Part shown: in pieces, positions 50,450 through 63,000 of the stretch
Layout: every line of letters begins with the position of its first letter
Position numbering within the stretch: position 1 is the first letter of the stretch
NCBI GenBank assembly: GCA_029959085.1
Contig: JARWIR010000002.1
Span: 33,877,733-33,941,732 of the forward strand
From: Nemophila menziesii
Taxonomy: Eukaryota; Streptophyta; Magnoliopsida; Boraginales; Hydrophyllaceae
Length of the DNA: 64,000 nt
Direction: 5' to 3'
Translations under genes and position numbers: made by a program
Notes under the pieces: model-generated
The model's input: only the letters and a program-made list of their open reading frames with translations
What the model was told of the DNA's origin: nothing
The model's database searches: none

Positions 50450-53400
50450 CCATGGAAAGGATAATAACGTGAAGATTTTGGCTCGTTTCTATCATTCAAA
50501 CACACTGCAAACCGTTTTTAAGTTTGTTGAAGTTCCCGGGAGGATTTTTGCTAACTTTCGCATACTTTCTAATAATGGGGCACATAATATATGTTTTTTT
50601 AGTGCATTGGGCCTTCTGGGACCGATAGATGGCTTTTCCATCTAAGATCATCTGTTTTACGTTTTGATGACTTTTAGGTTATTTTTAATATTCTATTTTA
50701 GGATATTGTATTTTGGGTCCGTTAGGTTTTTACCAACCGTAACATTCAACCCTAATTTCTAAGATATCTAACATTATACCCTAAATCATAAACACAAAAC
50801 CTTAACCTTATAACACACACCTAATCCATCAACATACGCCCTAAATACTAACAATAAACACTAACAATAAACCGTAACCAGAAACCCCAAACCCTAGACA
50901 CTAAACCCTATACCCTATCCCAAACCTTAATCACAGAAACCTAAGCATGGAAAGGATAATAACGTGAAGATTTTGTCTCGTTTCTATCATTCAAACACTT
51001 TGTAAACCGTTTTAAAGATTTTTGAAGTTCCCGGGAGGATTTTCGCTAACTTTCGCAGACTTTCTGAGAATGGTGCATATAATATATGTTTTTTGAGTGA
51101 TGTGGGCCTTCTGGGACCGACAGATGGCTTCGCCATCTAAGATCATCTGTTTTACGTTTTGAGATGTGTTTTGTTGACTTTTAGGTTGTTTTTAATATTC
51201 TATTTCAGATATCGTATTGTGCGTCCGTTAGGTTTTTAACAACCATAACATTCAACCCTAATTTCTAAAATCTCTAACATTATACCCTAAACAATAAACA
51301 AAAAACCTTAACCCTATAACCTACACCTAATCCATCACCATAAGCCCTAAATACTAACCATAACCACTAACAATAAACCGTAACCAGAAACCCCAAACCC
51401 TAGACCCTAATCCCAAAACCTTAATCACAGAAACCTAACCATGGAAAGGAAAATAACGTGAAGATTTGGCTCGTTTCTATCATTCAAACACTTTGTAAAC
51501 CGTTTTTAAGATTTTTGAAGTTCCCGGGAGGATTTTTTCTAACTTTCGCATACTTTCTCCGAATGGGGCACATAATATATGTTTTTTGAGTGCGTTGGGC
51601 CTTCTTGGACCGGCAGATGGCTTCGCCATCTAAGATCATCTGTTTTACGTTTTGAGATGTGTTTTGTTGAGTTTTAGATTGTTTTTAATATTCTATTTCA
51701 GATATCGTATTGTGCGTCCGTTAGGTTTTTGACAACCATAACATTCAACACTAATTTCTAAAATCTCTAACATTATACCCTAAACAATAAACAAAAAACC
51801 TTAACCCTATAACCTACACCTGATCCATCACCATAAGCCCTAAATACTAACCATAACCACTAACAATAAACCGTAACCAGAAACCCCAAACCCTAGACAC
51901 TAAACCCTATACCCTAATCCCAAAACCTTAATCACAAAAACCTAACCATGGAAAGGATAATAACGTGAAGATTTGGCTTGTTTCTATCATTCAAACACTT
52001 TGTAAACCGTTTTAAAGATTTTTGAAGTTCCCGTGAGGATTTTCGCTAACTTTCGCAGACTTTCTTAGAATGGTGCATATAATATATGTTTTTTGAGTGA
52101 TGTGGGCCTTCTGGGACCGACAGATGGCTTCGCCATCTAAGATCATCTGTTTTACGTTTTGAGATGTGTGTTTTGTTGACTTTTAGGTTGTTTTTAATAT
52201 TCTATTTCAGATATCCTATTGTGCGTGCGTTAGGTTTTTAACAACCATAACATTCAACACTAATTTCTAAAATCTCTAGTATTATACCCTAAACAATAAA
52301 CAAAAAAACTTAACCCTATAACCTACACCTAATCCATCACCATAAGCCCTAAATACTAACCATAACCACTAACAATAAACCGTAACCAGAAACCCCAAAC
52401 CCTAGACACTAAACCCTATACCCTAATCCCAAAACCTTAATCACAGAAACCTAACCATGGAAAGTATAATAACGTGAAGATTTTGGCTCGTTTCTATCAT
52501 TCAAACACACTACAAACCGTTTTTAAGTTTGTTGAAGTTCCCGGGAGGATTTTTGCTAACTTTCGCATACTTTCTAATAATGGGGCACATAATATATGTT
52601 TTTTTAGTGCATTGGGCCTTCTGGGACCGATAGATGGCTTTTCCATCTAAGATCATCTGTTTTACGTTTTGATGACTTTTAGGTTATTTTTAATATTCTA
52701 TTTTAGGATATTGTATTTTGGGTCCGTTAGGTTTTTACCAACCGTAACATTCAACCCTAATATCTAAGATCTCTAACATTATACCCTAAATCATAAACAC
52801 AAAACCTTAACCTTATAACACACACCTAATTCATCAACATAAGCCCTAAATACTAACGATAAACACTAACAATAAACCGTAACCAGAAACCCCAAACCCT
52901 AGACACTAAACCCTATACCCTATCCCAAACCTTAATCACAGAAACCTAACCATGGAAAGGATAATAACGTGAAGATTTTGTCTCGTTTCTATCATTCAAA
53001 CACTTTGTAAACCGTTTTAAAGATTTGTGAAGTTCCCGGGAGGATTTTCGCTAACTTTCGCAGACTTTCTGAGAATGGTCCATATAATATATGTTTTTTG
53101 AGTGATGTGGGCCTTCTGGGACCGACAGATGGCTTCGCTATCTAAGATCATCTGTTTTACGTTTTGAGATGTGTTTTGTTGACTTTTAGGTTGTTTTTAA
53201 TATTCTATTTTAGGATATCGTATTTTGGGTCCGTTAGGTTTTTACCAACCATAACATTCAACCCTAATTTCTAAAATCTCTAACATTATACCCTAAACAA
53301 TAAACATAAAACCTTAACCCAAAAACCTACACCTAATCCATCACCATAAGCCCTAAATACTAACCATAACCACTAACAATAAACCGTAACCAGAAACCCA

Positions 53401-53457
53401 AAACCCTAGACACTAAACCCTATACCCTAATCCGAAAACCTTAATCACAGAACCTAA
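50450..53457 (+). repeat. Right-array mixed monomers with a 2,005-bp duplication
   Basis: Anchors are at 50450, 50945, 51439, 51946, 52455 and 52950. The pair 50450/50945 matches 52455/52950 at 2,005 bp and 55475/55970 at 5,025 bp. The monomer at 50945 has CCATGG changed to GCATGG. The monomer from 50945 is short because CACTAAACCCTAT is missing from its end, near 51405. Confidence 0.68.
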
Positions 53458-56400
53458 CCATGGAAAGGATAATAATGTGAAGATTTGGCTCGTTTCTATC
53501 ATTCAAACACTTTGTAAACCGTTTTTAAGATTTTTGAAGTTCCCGGGAGGATTTTTGCTAACTTTCGCATACTTTCACCGAATGGGGCACATAATAAGTG
53601 TTTTTTGAGTGCGTTGGGCCTTCTTGGACCGGCAGATGGCTTCGCCATCAAAGATCATCTGTTTTACGTTTTGAGATGTGTTTTGTTAAGTTTTAGATTA
53701 TTTTTAATATTCTATTTCAGATATCGTATTGTGCGTCCGTTAGGTTTTTAACAACCATAACATTCAACACTAATTTCTAAAATCTCTAACATTATACCCT
53801 AAACAATAAACAAAAAACCTTAACCCTATAACCTACACCTAATCCATCACCATAAGCCCAAAATACTAACCATAACCACTAACAATAAACCGTAACCAGA
53901 AACCCCAAACCCTAGACACTAAACCTATACCCTAATCCCAAAACCTTAATCACAGAAACCTAACCATGGAAAGGATAATAACGTGAAGATTTTGGCTCGT
54001 TTCTATCATTCAAACACACTGCGAACCGTTTTTAAGTTTGTTGAAGTTCCCGGGAGGATTTTTGCTAACTTTCGCATACTTTCTAATAATGGGGCACATA
54101 ATATATGTTTTTTTAGTGCATTGGGCCTTCTGGGACCGATAGATGGCTTTTCCATCTAAGATCATCTGTTTTACGTTTTGTTGACTTTTAGATTGTTTTT
54201 AATATACTATTTTAGGATATCGTATTTTGGGTCCGTTAGGTTGTTACCAACCATAACATTCAACCCTAATTTCTAAAATCTCTAACATTATACCCTAAAC
54301 AATAAACAAAAAACCTTAACCCTATAACCTACACCTAATCTATCACCATAAGCCCTAAATACTAACCATAACCACTAACAATAAACCATAACCAGAAACC
54401 CAAAACCCTAGACACTAAACCCTATACCCTAATCCCAAAACCTTAATCACAGAACCTAACCATGGAAAGGATAATAACGTGAAGATTTTGGCTCGTTTCT
54501 ATCATTCAAACACACTGCGAACCGTTTTTAGTTTTGTTGAAGTTCCCGGGAGGATTTTTGCTAACTTTCGCATACTTTCTCCGAATGGGGCACATAATAT
54601 ATGTTTTTTGAGTGCGTTGGGCCTTCTTGGACCGGCAGATGGCTTCGCCATCTAAGATCATCTGTTTTACGTTTTGAGATGTGTTTTGTTGACTTTTAGA
54701 TTGTTTTTAATATACTATTTTAGGATATCGTATTTTGGGTCCGTTAGGTTTTTACCAACCATAACATTCAACCCTAATTTCTAAAATCTCTAACATTATA
54801 CCCTAAACAATAAACAAAAAACCTTAACCCTATAACCTACACCTAATCCATCACCATAAGCCCTAAATACTAACCATAACCACTAACAATAAACCGTAAC
54901 CAGAAACCCAAAATCCTAGACACTAAACCCTATACCCTAATCCCAAAACCTTAATCACAGAATCTAACCATGGAAAGGATAATAACGTGAAGATTTGGCT
55001 CGTTTCTATCATTCAAACACTTTGTAAACCGTTTTTAAGATTTTTGAAGTTCCCGTGAGGATTTTCGCTAACTTTCGCAGACTTTCTGAGAATGGTGCGT
55101 ATAATATATGTTTTTTGAGTGATGTGGGCCTTCTGGGACCGACAGATGGCTTCGCCATCTAAGATCATCTGTTTTACGTTTTGAGATATGTTTTGTTAAC
55201 TTTTAGGTTGTTTTTAATATTCTATTTCAGATATCATATTGTGGGTGCGTTAGGTTTTTAACAACCATAACATTCAACACTAATTTCTAAAATCTCTAGT
55301 ATTATACCCTAAACAATAAACAAAAAACCTTAACCCTATAACCTACACCTAATCCATCACCATAAGCCCTAAATACTAACCATAACCACTAACAATAAAC
55401 CGTAACCAGAAACCCCAAACCCTAGACACTAAGCCCTATACCCTAATCCCAAAACCTTAATCACAGAAACCTAACCATGGAAAGGATAATAACGTGAAGA
55501 TTTTGGCTCGTTTCTATCATTCAAACACACTGCAAACCGTTTTTAAGTTTGTTGAAGTTCCCGGGAGGATTTTTGCTAACTTTCGCATACTTTCTAATAA
55601 TGGGGCACATAATATATGTTTTTTTAGTGCATTGGGCCTTCTGGGACCGATAGATGGCTTTTCCATCTAAGATCATCTGTTTTACGTTTTGATGACTTTT
55701 AGGTTATTTTTAATATTCTATTTTAGGATATTGTATTTTGGGTCCGTTAGGTTTTTACCAACCGTAACATTCAACCCTAATTTCTAAGATCTCTAACATT
55801 ATACCCTAAATCATAAACACAAAACCTTAACCTTATAACACACACCTAATCCATCAACATAAGCCCTAAATACTAACAATAAACACTAACAATAAACCGT
55901 AACCAGAAACCCCAAACCCTAGACACTAAACCCTATACCCTATCCCAAACCTTAATCACAGAAACCTAACAATGGAAAGGATAATAACGTGAAGATTTTG
56001 TCTCGTTTCTATCATTCAAACACTTTGTAAACCGTTTTAAAGATTTTTGAAGTTCCCGGGAGGATTTTCGCTAACTTTCGCAGACTTTCTGAGAATGGTG
56101 CATATAATATATGTTTTTTGAGTGATGTGGGCCTTCTGGGACCGACAGATGGCTTCGCCATCTAAGATCATCTGTTTTACGTTTTGAGATGTGTTTTGTT
56201 GACTTTTAGGTTGTTTTTAATATTCTATTTTAGGATATCGTATTATGGGTTCGTTAGGGTTTTACCAACCGTAACATTCAACCCTAATTTCAAAAATATC
56301 TAACATTATACCCTAAATCGTAAACACATAACCTTAACCCTATAACCTACACCTAATCCATCACCATAAGCTCTAAATACTAACCATAAACACTAACAAT

Positions 56401-56984
56401 AAACCGTAACCAGAAACCCCAAACCCTAGACACTAAACCCTATACCCTATCCCAAACCTTAATCACAGAAACCTAAGCATGGAAAGGATAATAACGTGAA
56501 GATTTTGTCTCGTTTCTATCATTCAAACACTTTGTAAACCGTTTTAATTATTTTTGAAGTTCCCGGGAGGATTTTCGCTAACTTTCGCAGACTTTCTGAG
56601 AATGGTGCATATAATATATGTTTTATGAGTGATGTGGGCCTTCTGGGACCGACAGATGGCTTCGCTATCTAAGATAATCTGTTTTACGTTTTGAGATGTG
56701 TTTTGTTGACTTTTAGGTTGTTTTTAATATTCTATTTTAGGATATCGTATTTTGGGTTCGTTAGGGTTTTACCAACCGTAACATTCAACCCTAATTTCCA
56801 AAATCTCTAATATTATACCCTAAACAATAAACAAAAAACCTTAACCCTATAACCTACACCTAATCCATCACCATAAGCCCTAAATACTAACCATAACCAC
56901 TAACAATAAACCGTAACCAGAAACCCAAAACCCTAGACACTAAACCCTATACCCTAATCCCAAAACCTTAATCACAGAACCTAA
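53458..56984 (+). repeat. Right-array block, copy 2 and following monomers
   Basis: Anchors are at 53458, 53964, 54460, 54968, 55475, 55970 and 56477. The first four match the block at 47928. The fifth of that block (49942 type) is absent here, so later monomers are offset by 5,025 instead of 5,531 bp. Anchors 55970 (CAATGG) and 56477 (GCATGG) match 59497 and 60004 at 3,527 bp. Confidence 0.74.
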
Positions 56985-58380
56985 CCATGGAAAGGATAAT
57001 AACGTGAAGATTTGGCTCGTTTCTATCATTCAAACACTTTGTAAACCGTTTTTAAGATTTTTGAAGTTCCCGGGAGGATTTTTGCTAACTTTCGCATACT
57101 TTCTCCGAATGGGGCACATAATATATGTTTTTTGAGTGCGTTGGGCCTTCTTGGACCGGCAGATGGCTTCGCCATCTAAGATCATCTGTTTTACGTTTTG
57201 AGATGTGTTTTGTTGACTTTTAGATTGTTTTTAATATACTATTTTAGGATATCGTATTTTGGGTCCGTTAGGTTTTTACCAACCATAACATTCAACCCTA
57301 ATTTCTAAAATCTCTAACATTATACCCTAAACAATAAACAAAAAACCTTAACCCTATAACCTACACCTAATCCATCACCATAAGCCCAAAATACTAACCA
57401 TAACCACTAACAATAAACCGTAACCAGAAACCCCAAACCCTAGACACTAAACCTATACCCTAATCACAAAACCTTAATCACAGAAACCTAACCATGGAAA
57501 GGATAATAACGTGAAGATTTTGGCTCGTTTCTATCATTCAAACACACTGCGAACCGTTTTTAAGTTTGTTGAAGTTCCCGGGAGGATTTTTGCTAACTTT
57601 CGCATACTTTCTAATAATGGGGCACATAATATATGTTTTTTTAGTGCATTTTGCCTTCTGGGACCGATAGATGGCTATTCCATCTAAGATCATCTGTTTT
57701 ACGTTTTGTTGACTTTTAGATTGTTTTTAATATACTATTTTAGGATATCGTATTTTGGGTCCGTTAGGTTTTTACCAACCATAACATTCAACCCTAATTT
57801 CTAAGATCTCTAACATTATACCCTAAATCATAAACACAAAACCTTAACCTTATAACACACACCTAATCCATCAACATAAGCCCTAAATACTAACAATAAA
57901 CACTAACAATAAACCGTAACCAGAAACCCCAAACCCTAGACACTAAACCCTATACCCTATCCCAAACCTTAATCACAGAAACCTAACAATGGAAAGGATA
58001 ATAACGTGAAGATTTTGTCTCGTTTCTATCATTCAAACACTTTGTAAACCGTTTTAAAGATTTTTGAAGTTCCCGGGAGGATTTTCGCTAACTTTCGCAG
58101 ACTTTCTGAGAATGGTGCATATAATATATGTTTTTTGAGTGATGTGGGCCTTCTGGGACCGACAGATGGCTTCGCCATCTAAGATCATCTGTTTTACGTT
58201 TTGAGATGTGTTTTGTTGACTTTTAGGTTGTTTTTAATATTCTATTTTAGGATATCGTATTATGGGTTCGTTAGGGTTTTACCAACCGTAATATTCAACC
58301 CTAATTTCAAAAATATCTAACATTATACCCTAAATCGTAAACACATAACCTTAACCCTATAACCTACACCTAATCCATCA
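56870..58380 (+). repeat. Triplet duplication, copy 1 (about 1,510 bp)
   Basis: Three monomers (anchors 56985, 57492, 57987) recur immediately as 58495, 59002 and 59497 at 1,510 bp. Shared rare changes include TAATCACAAAACC, GTGCATTTTGCC, GATGGCTATTCCATC, AACAATGGAAAGG, GTATTATGGGTTC and CGTAATATTCAACC. I saw no difference within the stretch compared. Confidence 0.85.
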
Positions 58381-59890
58381 CCATAAGCCCTAAATACTAA
58401 CCATAACCACTAACAATAAACCGTAACCAGAAACCCAAAACCCTAGACACTAAACCCTATACCCTAATCCCAAAACCTTAATCACAGAACCTAACCATGG
58501 AAAGGATAATAACGTGAAGATTTGGCTCGTTTCTATCATTCAAACACTTTGTAAACCGTTTTTAAGATTTTTGAAGTTCCCGGGAGGATTTTTGCTAACT
58601 TTCGCATACTTTCTCCGAATGGGGCACATAATATATGTTTTTTGAGTGCGTTGGGCCTTCTTGGACCGGCAGATGGCTTCGCCATCTAAGATCATCTGTT
58701 TTACGTTTTGAGATGTGTTTTGTTGACTTTTAGATTGTTTTTAATATACTATTTTAGGATATCGTATTTTGGGTCCGTTAGGTTTTTACCAACCATAACA
58801 TTCAACCCTAATTTCTAAAATCTCTAACATTATACCCTAAACAATAAACAAAAAACCTTAACCCTATAACCTACACCTAATCCATCACCATAAGCCCAAA
58901 ATACTAACCATAACCACTAACAATAAACCGTAACCAGAAACCCCAAACCCTAGACACTAAACCTATACCCTAATCACAAAACCTTAATCACAGAAACCTA
59001 ACCATGGAAAGGATAATAACGTGAAGATTTTGGCTCGTTTCTATCATTCAAACACACTGCGAACCGTTTTTAAGTTTGTTGAAGTTCCCGGGAGGATTTT
59101 TGCTAACTTTCGCATACTTTCTAATAATGGGGCACATAATATATGTTTTTTTAGTGCATTTTGCCTTCTGGGACCGATAGATGGCTATTCCATCTAAGAT
59201 CATCTGTTTTACGTTTTGTTGACTTTTAGATTGTTTTTAATATACTATTTTAGGATATCGTATTTTGGGTCCGTTAGGTTTTTACCAACCATAACATTCA
59301 ACCCTAATTTCTAAGATCTCTAACATTATACCCTAAATCATAAACACAAAACCTTAACCTTATAACACACACCTAATCCATCAACATAAGCCCTAAATAC
59401 TAACAATAAACACTAACAATAAACCGTAACCAGAAACCCCAAACCCTAGACACTAAACCCTATACCCTATCCCAAACCTTAATCACAGAAACCTAACAAT
59501 GGAAAGGATAATAACGTGAAGATTTTGTCTCGTTTCTATCATTCAAACACTTTGTAAACCGTTTTAAAGATTTTTGAAGTTCCCGGGAGGATTTTCGCTA
59601 ACTTTCGCAGACTTTCTGAGAATGGTGCATATAATATATGTTTTTTGAGTGATGTGGGCCTTCTGGGACCGACAGATGGCTTCGCCATCTAAGATCATCT
59701 GTTTTACGTTTTGAGATGTGTTTTGTTGACTTTTAGGTTGTTTTTAATATTCTATTTTAGGATATCGTATTATGGGTTCGTTAGGGTTTTACCAACCGTA
59801 ATATTCAACCCTAATTTCAAAAATATCTAACATTATACCCTAAATCGTAAACACATAACCTTAACCCTATAACCTACACCTAATCCATCA
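58381..59890 (+). repeat. Triplet duplication, copy 2 (about 1,510 bp)
   Basis: This is a tandem copy of the preceding three monomers. The match ends near 59.89 kb, where this copy reads ATAAGCTCTAAATACTAACAATAAACACT while the end of copy 1 reads ATAAGCCCTAAATACTAACCATAACCACT. The apparent identity suggests one of the youngest unequal exchanges in the window. Confidence 0.85.
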
Positions 59891-60003
59891 CCATAAGCTC
59901 TAAATACTAACAATAAACACTAACAATAAACCGTAACCAGAAACCCCAAACCCTAGACACTAAACCCTATACCCTATCCCAAACCTTAATCACAGAAACC
60001 TAA

Positions 60004-63000
60004 GCATGGAAAGGATAATAACGTGAAGATTTTGTCTCGTTTCTATCATTCAAACACTTTGTAAACCGTTTTAAAGATTTTTGAAGTTCCCGGGAGGATT
60101 TTCGCTAACTTTCGCAGACTTTCTGAGAATGGTGCATATAATATATGTTTTTTGAGTGATGTGGGCCTTCTGGGACCGACAGATGGCTTCGCTATCTAAG
60201 ATAATCTGTTTTACGTTTTGAGATGTGTTTTGTTGACTTTTAGGTTGTTTTTAATATTCTATTTTAGGATATCGTATTTTGGGTTCGTTAGGGTTTTACC
60301 AACCGTAACATTCAACCCTAATTTCCAAAATCTCTAACATTATACCCTAAACAATAAACAAAAAACCTTAACCCTATAACCTACACCTAATCCATCACCA
60401 TAAGCCCTAAATACTAACCATAACCACTAACAATAAACCGTAACCAGAAACCCAAAACCCTAGACACTAAACCCTATACCCTAATCCCAAAACCTTAATC
60501 ACAGAACCTAACCATGGAAAGGATAATAACGTGAAGATTTGGCTCGTTTCTATCATTCAAACACTTTGTAAACCGTTTTTAAGATTTTTGAAGTTCCCGG
60601 GATGATTTTTGCTAACTTTCGCATACTTTCTCCGAATGGGGCACATAATATATGTTTTTTGAGTGCGTTGGGCCTTCTTGGACCGGCAGATGGCTTCGCC
60701 ATCTAAGATCATCTGTTTTACGTTTTGAGATGTGTTTTGTTGACTTTTAGATTGTTTTTAATATACTATTTTAGGATATCGTATTTTGGGTCCGTTAGGT
60801 TTTTACCAACCATAACATTCAACCCTAATTTCTAAAATCTCTAACATTATACCCTAAACAATAAACAAAAAACCTTAACCCTATAACCTACACCTAATCC
60901 ATCACCATAAGCCCAAAATACTAACCATAACCACTAACAATAAACCGTAACCAGAAACCCCAAACCCTAGACACTAAACCTATACCCTAATCCCAAAACC
61001 TTAATCACAGAAACCTAACCATGGAAAGGATAATAACGTGAAGATTTTGGCTCGTTTCTATCATTCAAACACACTGCGAACCGTTTTTAAGTTTGTTGAA
61101 GTTCCCGGGAGGATTTTTGCTAACTTTCGCATACTTTCTAATAATGGGGCACATAATATATGTTTTTTTAGTGCATTGGGCCTTCTGGGACCGATAGATG
61201 GCTATTCCATCTAAGATCATCTGTTTTACATTTTGTTGACTTTTAGATTGTTTTTAATATACTATTTTAGGATATCGTATTTTGGGTCCGTTAGGTTTTT
61301 ACCAACCATAACATTCAACCCTAATTTCTAAAATCTCTAACATTATACCCTAAACAATAAACAAAAAACCTTAACCCTATAACCTACACCTAATCTATCA
61401 CCATAAGCTCTAAATACTAACCATAACCACTAACAATAAACCATAACCAGAAACCCAAAACCCTAGACACTAAACCCTATACCCTAATCCCAAAACCTTA
61501 ATCACAGAACCTAACCATGGAAAGGATAATAACGTGAAGATTTTGGCTCGTTTTTATCATTCAAACACACTGCGAACCGTTTTTAAGTTTGTTGAAGTTC
61601 CCGGGAGGATTTTTGCTAACTTTCGCATACTTTCTCCGAATGGGGCACAGAATATATGTTTTTTGAGTGCGTTGGGCCTTCTTGGACCGGCAGATGGCTT
61701 CGCCATCTAAGATCATCTGTTTTACGTTTTGAGATGTGTTTTGTTGACTTTTAGATTGTTTTTAATATACTATTTTAGGATATCGTATTTTGGGTCCGTT
61801 AGGTTTTTACCAACCATAACATTCAACCCTAATTTCTAAAATCTCTAACATTATACCCTAAACAATAAACAAAAAACTTTAACCCTACCTACACCTAATC
61901 CATCACCATAAGCCCTAAATACTAACCATAACCACTAACAATAAACCGTAACCAGAAACCCAAAACCCTAGACACTAAACCCTATACCCTAATCCCAAAA
62001 CCTTAATCAAAGAATCTAACCATGGAAAGGATAATAACGTGAAGATTTGGCTCGTTTCTATCATTCAAACACTTTGTAAACCGTTTTTAAGATTTTTGAA
62101 GTTCCCGTGAGGATTTTCGCTAACTTTCGCAGACTTTCTGAGAATGGTGCATATAATATATGTTTTTTGAGTGATGTGGGCCTTCTGGGACCGACAGATG
62201 GCTTCGCCATCTAAGATCATCTGTTTTACGTTTTGAGATGTGTTTTGTTAGCTTTTAGGTTGTTTTTAATATTCTATTTCAGATATCGTATTGTGCGTGC
62301 GTTAGGTTTTTAACAACCATAACATTTAACACTAATTTCTAAAATCTCTAGTATTATACCCTAAACAATAAACAAAAAACCTTAACCCTATAACCTACAC
62401 CTAATCCATCACCATAAGCCCTAAATACTAACCATAACCACTAACAATAAACCGTAACCAGAAACCCCAAACCCTAGATACTAGACCCTATACCCTAATC
62501 CCAAAACCTTAATCACAGAAACCTAACCATGGAAAGGATAATAACGTGAAGATTTTGGCTCATTTCTATCATTCAAACACTTTGTAAACCGTTTTAAAGA
62601 TTTTTGAAGTTCCCGTGAGGATTTTCGCTAACTTTCGCAGACTTTCTGAGAATGGTGCATATAATATATGTTTTTTGAGTGATGTGGGCCTTCTGGGACC
62701 GACAGATGGCTTCGCCATCTAAGATCATCTGTTTTACGTTTTGAGATGTGTTTTGTTGACGTTTAGGTTGTTTTTAATATTCTATTTCAGATATCCTATT
62801 GTGCGTGCGTTAGGTTTTTAACAACCATAACATTCAACACTAATTTCTAAAATCTCTAGTATTATACCCTAAACAATAAACAAAAAACCTTAACCCTATA
62901 ACCTACACCTAATCCATCACCATAAGCCCTAAATACTAACCATAACCACTAACAATAAACCGTAACCAGAAACCCAAAACCCTAGACACTAAACCCTATA

